Origin: Galaxea fascicularis
Taxonomy: Eukaryota; Cnidaria; Anthozoa; Scleractinia; Euphylliidae
Assembly (NCBI GenBank): GCA_948470475.1
Contig: OX419343.1
Coordinates: forward strand, 7,964,568 to 8,028,567
Direction: 5' to 3'
Length of the DNA stretch: 64,000 nucleotides
Under the pieces are notes generated by a model. That model made no database searches. It was given only the letters and a program-made list of their open reading frames with translations, and was not told where the DNA came from. The translations under genes and the position numbers were made by a program. Each line of letters begins with the position of its first letter. The stretch's first letter is position 1. This document shows, one piece after another, positions 1 to 11,400 of the stretch.

Positions 1-269
1 GGGGAGGGGGGGCCAACTGTGTCAAACAGAGGGTACTCACCAGATTATCACCTGAATATCGTAGGTTGTTTGCTTAAAAAATGGCTTACAAAGGGGGCGT
101 CACGGGCACCCCAGGACCCCCTAGCTACGCCCTTGAAACCTTTCAGGTTTGTCGAATAAACATCCCATTTTTTACTGAATCTCATACGAAAACTGCCTCG
201 GATTGCATGATTTTTTTTCGTCCAGGAATTTTATTTTGGTTATTGGTCAACACCCCCGCCCCCCTTTTA
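1..269. other. Left-edge intergenic DNA
   Basis: No gene, repeat array or RNA was recognised here. The last three bases (TTA, 267-269) are the left target duplication of the adjoining MITE. Confidence 0.4.
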
Positions 270-625
270 GGGCCCGATTACATGGCGAATTTCAGCCCGG
301 GCTGAAATTTCATCCCGGCTTCTGAAACAAATCCTCTGAAAATCAAATTGTCGATTACATGAAGATTTTTTCAGCCCGGGACGAAATTCAGCCCGGGCTG
401 AACTGCGCCCCGGGCTGATAAAATCTCATGTAATCGAAAAGAAATTTCAGCCCGGGCTGAAAAGCAGGAAATAACATGGCAGCCTGATTTTCCTGAGACT
501 CTTCGCGCCAAATTTCATATTTTGCGCCGAGGCAAATATTTCAGCCCGGGCTGAAGTTCGTCATGTAATCGCAACAAAATTTCAGCCCGGTTGACCGGGC
601 TGAAATTCGCCATGTAATCGGGCCC
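270..625. mobile_element. PIF/Harbinger-like MITE with nested CAGCCCGGGCTG palindromes
   Basis: The element starts GGGCCCGATTACATGG and ends with its reverse complement CCATGTAATCGGGCCC. It is flanked by a direct TTA on both sides (267-269 and 626-628), the 3-bp duplication typical of PIF/Harbinger transposons. It is 356 bp and has no open frame that could be a transposase. Inside, the palindrome CAGCCCGGGCTG or a one-sided variant recurs about seven times, and ATTACATG/CATGTAAT recurs near 354, 430, 564 and 610, so the whole element is an inverted repeat of inverted repeats. The family assignment rests on the duplication and end structure only. Confidence 0.75.
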
Positions 626-628
626 TTA

Positions 629-3600
629 AAAACGTTACGTTCCATCTCAAAGCTTGTAGATTCTAAACATCAACGAAGACGATGCAACTAAATGTTCGGC
701 AATAAATATAATTTCACAGGCATGGGGGTGGGGCGGAGGTGGGGGTAGGATAGTAGCTGAGAAAAATCTCAGGCTTCTAAGGCCTAGGCTCGATTTCCGC
801 CGCTCTCTCAAGTCCCGAACTTCGTTCCTCCCCGGGGAGGAGCGCTGGCTCATTTCCTGAACAGCGGCTGATAATCGAGCCTATCCCAGGCCGTGAGGTA
901 ACATTGTCTAAGAAGAAACCCATGGTCGTCAGTAAAACACAGTTCTTATAACATTAAATAAACCGCATGAGAATAGTTGCTGATTCCAATGATAAAATGA
1001 TGTCTTTTAAGCAAAGTAGCCCGTTTTTCTTTAGAAATTTATTCGTGGGCATAAAACAACCAAATCAGTGCATAAAATGCCAAATTGGGTGGAAAAGGCG
1101 ACAAAAAAACAATTTCCAGCATTTTTCTTTAATGTCCGCACTCCACGAGTACGCTGTTCAACCTGATAAAGCTAAAAGTCGTCAATTTTTGCATCCTTGT
1201 ATATTACTAAGTTGAAGTTGTCATAACATAACATAACATAACATAACATAACATAACATAAAACGTAAATGAAAATGAACAAAAACACCTTCTGAAAGAA
1301 AAAAAAACGTGAGGTTATCCCGATGTCGAAACAATTTCTCTGACTAAAAATTTAAAAAGTCTTAAAGTTAAATATTCACTTTTACACCTATTACAGCTGC
1401 TTACATTTATTAGTCAATAATAGGTGGTTTGCAGCCAGTCTCTAGAGACACAGACAACAATGGTGAAATGTACAAATGCTGGTGCACGAACAAAACGAGC
1501 TAATGAGAGATCCATTGTTTATCGTCCACCAGCATGACGGCGATGACGTAACGTGAAAACCACCTATATTCACATAAGTTTATTTTTAAATAGAGATAGT
1601 GAACCAGCATGTACAACGTCTCTTGGCCTCTTGTTAAGATATTCCACTTATTAACGATGCGCCGTACAGAAAAGGAGTACTAACAAGCAATACAAGTTAC
1701 AATACAAGTTACAATTACAAAGCAATTACAAGTGTTTACTCTTACATGAAGGCATTCGACTTCGACATGTTTAACCATAGGAAAAGATGTTCGCGGTAGT
1801 GACTCTCAAATCAGGGTTAAACCTAATCTCTTATCCCCAGTCAAACCAGTTTTCTAAATTTTCGGCATGTTCTGCTTGTGATTATTCTTTATCCTTTCCT
1901 CATTGAATTGTTTTAATTTAATTTTACAGTTCGTCAAAAATAACCAGACAAACGTTTTATTGCTGTTATGACAAATGTCGAGATACCATGCTGTTAATAA
2001 CTGTGGGAAAAAAAAAAGAAAGATACTTCGGCATGAGTGATTTCTTCATTAAATTACGGTAATAACAGCAGGATCGATTTGAAAAAAGGTTGGGTGTCAC
2101 ATTATTCTTGATGCGTTGGCGCGATCGAGTGGTTGGAGGAATGGCCCAGTAATCCGAAGGTCTCGTTTCAAGCTTTTTGCTCGCGAAGAACAAGTAGGTT
2201 TGTTTAATGTTCACCGGCCCGGGATTTTCAAAACATTTTTCGACGCTCTCTGGATAGCCGGTTGGTGCACCTTCCCTCCAGCTGGGAAACACCGTTTTTA
2301 AGGTCCTAAGCTCCTCCGAATTTCTACACTATATGACTCGTACCTTTTCTTTTGCCATGATCTGTAGTGTTGAACAAAGACGCAAACATCTTACCATTTC
2401 ATCAGTTAAGTTTCATACTCACTAAAACAACAATTAAAATGATATTAGCTAAAAATATATTATTCAAGGGGTGTTTGAATTTCTCGTCTGAGTTTACTCG
2501 CCTTACTGGTGCTGAATAAAAGGGGTAGTTTCTAAAGAAACCGTGGTGCTGCGTCGGTGGGGAAGTAGTACACAAAAAACCCCACATTTTTGTGTATTAC
2601 TGGTGCTGTACTCTATCCATGTGCTGAATTCTGGGTTTGAATGTGTTATCCGCGACAATTAGCGAATTATTCGTGTCGGCAGTGCTAATAAAAATGGCGC
2701 TTTTGACACTTCAAATTCTGTTTACCTTGGGCAACAAAATTGTGGTTACGTTTTGCTTGATACAACACCACCTGGCATTCTTTGTGTAGTAAAATCGTAT
2801 TGAGATATTGCGTTCAGCGATACCGGCAAGTTTTTGTAGTGGGCTTCCTAAAAACGAACATTCAAGAAATACATCATCGCCTATATGACTGGACTGAGGT
2901 AGATAGTTTGGCGAGCGCCTTCCCTGAGCTAAAACCCTGCGATTTCGTTGGTAATTGCTTTCATTAGTTTTGCTACCGGTTGTTTTAAATATTTTTCTAT
3001 CACCTAATTTTTCCGCATTCTACTCATATTCTGGTCGAAAATGTAATATCATGCCGCTGGAATGTTCGCCTCCACAACACTGTAAAATAGATGTATAGTG
3101 TATGTCCCGAGGAACTGATTACGCCAGCAAATTTTCAAAGCCTTCTAGTTTTGTGTGCACGTCACTATAATGTGTTCAAATTAATTTTTGTTTTCTCTCG
3201 CTCCTCATTTCTTGCAAACTAAAATGGTTTTGAAATATTTCACTATCCCCTTCCCTTCTCGCGGCTAAGTAATTACGAAAACTAACCCATCGCCAGTTTC
3301 ATGCTATTGTCTTGGTCACTGATGATTGACATGTTCACCCTGGTCTTCCTTGGAACGGCTTTCTTTGTAGCGTGGTTTTGTTTGTGTTCAAAACTGTTCC
3401 TACGAATCTGCAGTGATTCTTTCAGACTCTGTTTTTGACTTCCCTACCCCGGTTAGTGCTTCGAGTTCATCTTGAATACACTGACACTGTAGCATAGAAT
3501 TTTATTTATTTGCTTATTTGTTCTTTAGGTTACTGATGGCACAAAGTCAATCACCTACTACTGCATCTCTTCTCTCAGTCTTCTGTCTCTTGTTTCATGT

Positions 3601-5374
3601 ATTTATGAAATCAACGCATTTTGCATAAATTGATTAGAGAGCTTTAATTTCTTATAAGGGTCACTGTGTCTTAAACCTTTTACTTATATTTGACGATATC
3701 ATGTCAGGTTATGATACCTTGAGAGTCATTCATGTATCTGCTATCCAAGCAGAAAAAAGACAAGTTCGAGTGATTCAAAGTCGGCCAAAATATCTTACAT
3801 TTGCCTTTACCTTAGCCGTATTTGCTCCATAACTAAGTTTCTGGCAGAATCGGTGAAAAATATGTTGTAAGAGGAATTAAGAAGAAAGTAGCAACGTCTT
3901 TGGACTCCCCTTTAATCACATGCAAACAAAACCAGGAGACAGATAACTGAGCAAGTCATATTAATAGCAGCTATGTGAGTAAAATGGGTGTGGTCATATC
4001 TAGATCATACTAAATAGAAATATATAAATACCCCAAATGGAATTTTTTACTGACTTGAGTTTCAGTTGTGACGAACGTCTCTCAGTAGGAAGTTATGTTA
4101 CGTCGCTATCGACTTTGAAATCCAAAAGAAAAGCTAAAATTTTCGTCTAAACAAAATTGGAGATAAATGAAGCAGAAGGAAACTCAAAATCCATTTTACA
4201 AACACCGTGCTAAAAGTTTAATCATTTTATGTGGGAGCTACGCTGATTGAGGTGGCAATTAAAAAAAATGTTCATCCTTGAATTGATTGCTTATCTTATC
4301 TGAACCCACTTCCGTTAAGCTACTTGGCAAATTTCGTTCACGCGTTTTTGAATGACGTATCGATAGAGATTTTAACGTGTCCCAGGCTTCGACAGAGCTG
4401 TGAACGCTTGACTGTGAACGTCAATTCACCTCCATTTTATCCTGAATTTACCTTTCCCCTCAAGCTGATGGCGTAAGAATGCCACTGGTTGCCTCACAAA
4501 CGAATCACGATGAATGTCAACTAAAGTGGATTAGAAAGATGACAATCCACAACAGTTTGATGAAATTTGACATGGGGGCGCCATCATTTCATTACCCTAG
4601 CCTCATTTCCAAGTCAATCAGAAGGATCGGAATGCTCGGTCACGTGACAAGTTGCACTCGGCCCTTGCAAAACTACAGAGCGTGAGAATAGTTGTCCAAA
4701 TTGGATGGTTTTCTCCTTAGTTGTTCCCAAGTCGGGACGTTGTAAGAAACTGAGAGCTTTTTGTAGCTGTGCCTCATCGACAGCTTGTCTCAGCAAGTTG
4801 CAGCTTTCCAAATTTACGCGGAAAAATGGAGCTTTTTTTCATGGAATGTTGTTTTGAAGCGGGGTTAGAGCTTTGATTGAGGAAAGCTTACAGCTTGTGC
4901 GTAAAAACCGGCTGAACTTTGCCGGATGTGTTCGCTGAATGGCTCTGCGTTGACGCCCATTACATCATTAGAACAACAAGCCTCAAGAGTTTCATTTTCC
5001 AGTTCAAATTAATTGGAGTTTTCACGCACGGAGAGGGGTGCTTGTGCAAGAGAAAAGCGGTCAATCTGTTTTCATTCGGTATGGGCCTAATATTATAGAC
5101 TCGTTCTTGTATGGTCCTGCCCAGTCGCTGTGCCTCCAGAGATCTGTGATTTCGTTAGCGGGAAAGATCGCCGATCCCATCACGTTGGATGTCGCAGTTT
5201 GGCTAAACAACTTAGTGGTGACATTGGAATAAACGAGCAATTACGATTCATCAACTACAGCAGTTTCTATCGACGGTCGAGCCGGTCAATTCATCTGCTG
5301 TTTGTCTTGTAGGAAAGACTTCATAGTTGCTAGCTGCTCGAAATGGGTTAGATTTAGGCTCAGGACAGCAACAT
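629..5374. other. Intergenic DNA and 5' flank of the ARHGAP21-like gene
   Basis: No coding exon with a convincing splice context was found. It holds an (ACATA)n microsatellite (1221-1262) and an isolated TATATAAATA string near 4,022-4,031 with no supporting start site. The last few hundred bases presumably carry the promoter and 5' untranslated exon of the RhoGAP gene, but I cannot place the transcription start. Confidence 0.4.
1221..1262. repeat. (ACATA)n microsatellite
   Basis: About eight uninterrupted copies of the 5-bp unit ACATA. Confidence 0.95.
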
Positions 5375-5401
5375 ATGGCTTCTATTAGAGGAAACCTAGA
5401 G
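5375..5401 (+). CDS. ARHGAP21: ARHGAP21-like coding exon 1 (start codon)
   Basis: ATG followed by nine codons (MASIRGNLE) and a strong donor GTAAGC. It ends in phase 0, matching the phase-0 acceptor of exon 2 after a 5.3-kb intron. The -3 base is C, so the Kozak context is weak. Chosen because it is the only short ATG exon upstream that I found with a good donor and the right phase; an alternative first exon is possible. Confidence 0.55.
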
Positions 5402-8400
5402 GTAAGCTATCTCAATTCTTGTATTCTTGTTGATCCAACGCGACAATAGCTATTCCTAAACATTACAGTTTTTCCGGCGGGGGATGAAATTCCTTAGCGA
5501 TCCGCGAGTCTACCTTGCATCGAATTCCAATCCTCTGATGTCGCTCATTTGTTGATTCGATCGTGCTTTAGAACGATAACAACAAAAAGCATTGCTTTAC
5601 ACGAACTATGAACCGAAGCAAAACCTATGTTTATGTTTGCATGAACTATGTTTCGTGTCACAAGGTGCCACACTCTGTAAACTCGTCATTGTTGTTTGGA
5701 TATGATTTCCTCAGTCCTCACGCGAAAGTATTTGACAGGGCTTCCTTTTTTGGTAGTGTTGGAGAGTTCATTTTAGTGGTATTTTGTTAAAGCTGAACTC
5801 TCTGTTGGTAAAGTAAAGTACGTGTAATAAAGCTTGAAGCATTCTCTAATAATTAAACTTATATGCATAATATAAGTTTGCACGTTTGGTCGGGAAGTAT
5901 GTTTCACACGAATCATGCCTGTGTATTCATCTCGCTCGTGTAATTATTTTCGCAACAAACTTCATTGTTTAATATCTCCACTTCACAGTCAATAGCTTAT
6001 AACAACGTTATTTATTACGCTTGTGTTGTGATTCTACGCCATCAAAGTTCTCCAGGATTTGCTGGTACGATCGCTTGACAGCTCGCTCATCATGCTGCCT
6101 TTTTTTGCTGGTAAATTCCTCTTGCTATTTATTTGGCTATGAATGCTCGCTCACCGGGTTTTGAAAAGTTTCGATTTCGCTGACGATTTAATCATGATTT
6201 GACCGAAAAGAAAATGTGTCTGTTTAGATGTCGCACGTAAGCTAACATTTCGCCTGTTCTTTGTTTGAGGTAGGACAGTAATTTGGAAATAAGTGCTATT
6301 AACTTGCACGACTGCCCAAGTGGAAAACGTTAAATGGTTTTTTTCAAATTTCAAGGTCAATTGTCTTCCGTTTTTTAATTAAGAAACTGAGCCAAATTCT
6401 GATGAGCCAGATGCTGCGAATTTTTTCTTCAAGGTGGACTTAGACGTAAATGTAGCTCACAATCATTTATAATTTGCGTTTATTATTCAAAGTTAAGAAG
6501 CCAGTATAACTCACGTATGAATTCGGGTCCCAGATGAAGACACCAGAGAGGAATGTCGAAACATCGGGTCGTGAATTGTAACTTTTTAAGTTTTATTTAC
6601 AATCTTCAAACCAGAGGGTAGCATCAAACCATGTCTGACTGTCCAGTCCTGCATTGTAGGTAGGTAGGTAGGTAGGTAGGTTGCCTTTATTTATACACGA
6701 TATGCGTGAAAGTCTCAATCATTTTGTAATCGTTTATGTGTTGCCTGTATCACAATTTGTTTGTAGACCTTTGTTCTTAACATTTTCAACCTCTATATTT
6801 TAAAAACGTCGTTGGTGCAGACCAGTTGAAATAAAATAATAAAACAGTTTCAGTCATTTTGCAAAATACTCTATATTTAATAGCCGTGTTGCAAAAGACT
6901 AAAGAATTATAGTTAATTTTGAGAGAGCTGTAGACAGTTTCTGATCTGTAACTCAGCAATTTTAACGTACACACTGACAATTATTTTGATTGCAAATCAA
7001 CAGCCAAAATAAACAATGTTTGGATTCTGTCCTTGAACTTTGAAGTGATCTTAGAGAGATTGTGTTTGTCAATGTTTAAATAACAAACTTGTGACACATT
7101 TATTTTGCACAGTAGTTGTCATCTCAAGATCATATTTTGAGCCCTCACTTAAACTTAAGATTGCCAAGGAACATAACTTGGGCAGATTGTTGTTTGGATA
7201 TAATCATTGTTTTGCTTGTTTTTGAATGGTTGTATCTTGGTTCAGTTTTATCCTTTGCTCAAATTTCACATTCTCTTTGTTTTTATTGGTATGGTAATAT
7301 TACAGTGCAACTACTCCGACCAAGGCCACCCAAGAGTGTTTTTTTACAAATTGGCCAATAGTGTTTGACTGATGAAACAACAGAATAGCGGCAATTTGAA
7401 TTTTGTTGTGCTTCGATAGTGGGTAAATTTGTCATACATTATTAATTTTGTCAAAATCCATTGTTCTGATGTGAGATTCTCATTGACTAGTTTGCATGAA
7501 ATTTTCCTGGGTGGCCTTGGTTGAAGTAGTCGCACTGTAATTTCAAACAAAGTAAAAAAAAATTTGAACCAAAGATAAAATTGAACCCTAACATAAAGTT
7601 AGCATGATACTTGACCTTAACCCTTTCACTCCCTTGATCTTAAGGAGGCTCAAAGGGTTTTTTAGCAGAGAGTGCGTGCGTAAACAACACACGCCATATG
7701 TGTAAAAAGTAAGAGCACGCGTTTGTTGCGCATGCTCGAATGCCCATCTTGTCGACTCGAAATTTTTTAAGTTTCGTAACTTTACTTGCTTATATTTCTG
7801 CTTTTGCTTGGTAGATTTTTTCGATTTTTTCGGTAACAACTAAGATCAATTGACTGCGTTTATAGTCGGGCTTTTAAAAAATTCTGTAGGTAGGGAAAAA
7901 ATTAAGAAAGCAATAATCAAAAAGTAGTTTTATTCTTAATCTTCCCTACATAATTTTTTTAAATTGAAATATTTTGAAGATCATTCCTGGTAACATATAA
8001 TATAGAAGTTTGAGAAGATTTCACCGACCTGTTTTTTAAATAAGATGAAAGATTTCGATTTTAGGGGCTCAACCGAATGCATCATATGGTTGCCATGGTA
8101 ACAGGTTTTCTGAAATAAATGTCATGTAATGAATCTATGATGTTTCTTTTATTTCTGTGCCAAATTTCATAGTGATACGATGAACCAAACATAACTTAGA
8201 AAAGAATTTGTAGAACTTGTCTCAAGAAAATGAAAACTATTTTGAACCACCTTAATATTAATTCTGCTTACTGTCTGCTATACATTGCTTAATAATGACT
8301 GCTTTGTATAGGTTCACCAGAGCCAATCGAACGAAATCCATTTAATTGTGTTCGATTGAGTTCGCTTTCCGAACTCAATCGAACACAATCAGACGGATTG

Positions 8401-11400
8401 AGTTCGATTGAGTTCGATTTGTTCGATTGAATTCGATTTGTTCGGAAATCGAACTCACTGTAAGTGTGGTGTTCGATTTCGTTCGATTGCCGAACTCAAT
8501 CGAACTCAATCCACGGATTGAGTTCGATTGAGTTCGATGGAGTTCGATTTTTGAACGTTCGATTTACTATGCCGGGGTTTATTGATTTCTTCTGTGTCCT
8601 CTGGAAGTTAGTTTGTTTCTAAAGCACATGTACCCTCTGGGAATCAGCTGCAGTGAAGCAGAGGAGACATTCTTTAACCCATTGGCATCTGGAACTTTCG
8701 CCGAAAATCACGTTTTCAAGCTAGTCGAATCATTTTCTTGCCACTATCCAGCAATTAGGAGCTAGAACTCACCACAAAACCGTTGGCAAGTCGTGCACTA
8801 CGCGGCCTTCTGCTCCAGATGCAAAACATTAGCTTTCAGAGTACGGGCATGCGCAAAAAGAAAAATTTTGGGTTGAAAAGTGACACAGCAGTCTTGACTT
8901 TTGCTTTTCGCCTTCTCTTCTTCCCTCTTTTCCCGTTCTTTTTGCCTCATTTTTTTTTGGGCTTTGTTTTGGTGGGAAAAAATTCTGGAAAAGCGTTTAG
9001 GATCCTAGGATTTGATGAAAGGAAAGGTAAGTGGGTGGTGGGGGCAGATTTTTATAGGAATTTTTGCGTTCATGTCGCTTGGGTTTTTGCCTTTATGTCT
9101 GGCCCCCCTTTACTGAATCATGCTCAATCTGGTATGGTTTCAAAGATCTCGCTATGATAAACACGTTAGTCAACAAAACTACGCTTGACCGTTCAAACTG
9201 ATGGCGTCACAGGCAGCAGAAGGCACGTCGGTCTGCCAGGGCGCATGGGGGCGCATTGGACTTAAATGGGTTAAACAATTAGTCCTTCCTTCTATTTGAT
9301 CCAGTGACATTACGTACAGTGGAACCCCATTACTATAGTCACCAGTGAGTTAAAAAAACACATTATTAACCATATTAACAGGGCGGTGGTATTACTAGGA
9401 CAACTGTTCTATTTAATAAACAAATGGAATGTAGATATACTTAATTGTAAAAAATACTGGAAAGTTTACTCAGTACATAAAACACTTAAAAAAATAATTC
9501 TGCCACAAATGTGTTTAAGTGTACTGTGGTCTAAAAGTAAAACAAGAACAGATTGAGTGTGCTACATGTATGCTTCTGGAAATGGAGGTCCTGAGCTGTA
9601 AGGCGGGGTTCCACTGTAGTTATATAATCTTAACATACATGTACTCACTTCATTTTTGCCTGGTCCTGTGGCATGGGTATCACAGAAAAAATACATTGTT
9701 TGTGCTTGGATCAAACATTCAATTTCTTGTTGTCGTTCCTGGTTTTTCAGCAATGAACAGTGTATTTTTACAAGGTGTACTGTTTTCATACAAAATATGT
9801 TTGCTTTCAATGAAGGAGAATGTATCCTAGTTGTGATTTTTTTTTTGTCAAAATCAATCCTGTGGGTTTGATGAGGTCCCATGGGTTTTGACTGGGATGC
9901 CAAAGGATTTCAGGGTTTGGCTGCCGTCTTGGACTGGCTGGCACAGATGGTCTTGATTTCATGTAAAAACAATTTGCAACTGAGCCATTGTAGGATTTTT
10001 CTGCAGTGGTTCAGTTAATTGTATTGCACAACAGTTTCTTGCATGGTTATTCTTGAAAACCCCTTCCCTAAACTCCACCTTCACTAATGAATTTCAGGTT
10101 TATATAACAAAATAAAAAACCCTGTAATTTTGGCAGAGATAAGACAGATCAAACTCACTTTACTAATCCTTCATTTCCACTAGTTATACAATAATTGTCA
10201 TACAGTTGCTACTTTATATTGAAGATAATTTTACAAAGTCCTTAATCAGCTAAGGACAAGTAATTCTAGCTGGAAGCACTGCCAATTTTTGCATCAAAGG
10301 TCAAGGTCATGATCATTTATTTAATGTTACCTGAAGGACTGACAGTCTGTCATCAAGGTTTGTTTATACTTATAGGTGCGTCTCTTTCCTTATTTAATTA
10401 CCTGGCACATTTTTTGAACCTAATTAGGGACAGCCTGAGTTTTGAGCAGCTTTTAGCAAAGCCTAAGATGTGTGTATTTCTCTTGGCTTTTTGTTTTTCT
10501 CTTGATTCTCAAGCTGGTCAGTTTTGCCCCTTGATATTGGGGGTGTCTAATTTCAGTCTGTTTCCTGTTTGATTGGTCTTAACTCATACAGTGTTGTCTT
10601 TAGGTGAGTTTTAATGATTCAAGCTTCATCTGCTTCTTGGCTGGAGTTTATACATGTATGTTAATTGCATATGACTGATTTTTTGAAAACTATGTTTGAT
10701 ACACATTATTTTTATAATTTTTTTGTTCCAGGGAAGTGAACTGTCTTGGGAACAAAATAATGACTTTGGTGGCAACCCAGCATTTCTTCCACCTTCGAAG
10801 TTAATTAGTCTTCAGCGTCAAAGCAATGGCTTTGGATTCACTTTGCGTCATTTTGTTGTGTATCCTCCAGAGCTGATTAGAAAATCAAGTGAGGTGAGGG
10901 GATACTTGACATCTAATTTCAAATTATGGATCTAACAAAAAAAATTCAAACTAATTTGTGTTTCCTTTGTGTCACGTTCATTGCTGTGTAATAGGAACCA
11001 CAGTTGTATGACAATAATTTAAAGGCTAAATATTGGTTTGAAATGTCACCTTTGAAATGAAAGCAATGTTAACAAAGAGTTAGAGTGCTTTTAAATTGTC
11101 TGTCTCACTAGGTAAACCACTCTGGTTGCATGTACATGTACCTTGAGCTCTGACATCTGAAGATTGCTTTACCTGGAAAAATAATGTAGCTTTTCATTCA
11201 CTTGCATTTGATGCCTTTTGTAACTGTTGTTGGTAAAAATTAAATTAAATTTAAACGTTCTCAGTGCATCCAATAAGCACCAGTTGGCTACTTTGCTTAA
11301 AGAAGTCGGCTACTTATTCCCCTAAATTTAAGTAATTAAACTAAAGTAAAGTCGGTTACTCTTCTCTAACCAGCTGCCTATTTCAAATTTTATTGAAACC

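Larger units (their letters stand above)
5402..10731 (+). other. Intron 1
   Basis: 5.3-kb intron. It contains a hammerhead-like motif (6,520-6,580), a (TAGG)n run (6,657-6,680), foldbacks at 7,303-7,537, 7,644-8,251, 8,678-9,270 and 9,317-9,616, and the GTTCGATTGAG cluster at 8,331-8,575. No coding exon was recognised. Confidence 0.6.

Noticed and set aside
8783..9157. 124-codon open frame in intron 1 as a gene or transposase
   Set aside because: Low-complexity F/L/P-rich text, no domain, inside a putative TTAA-flanked element.
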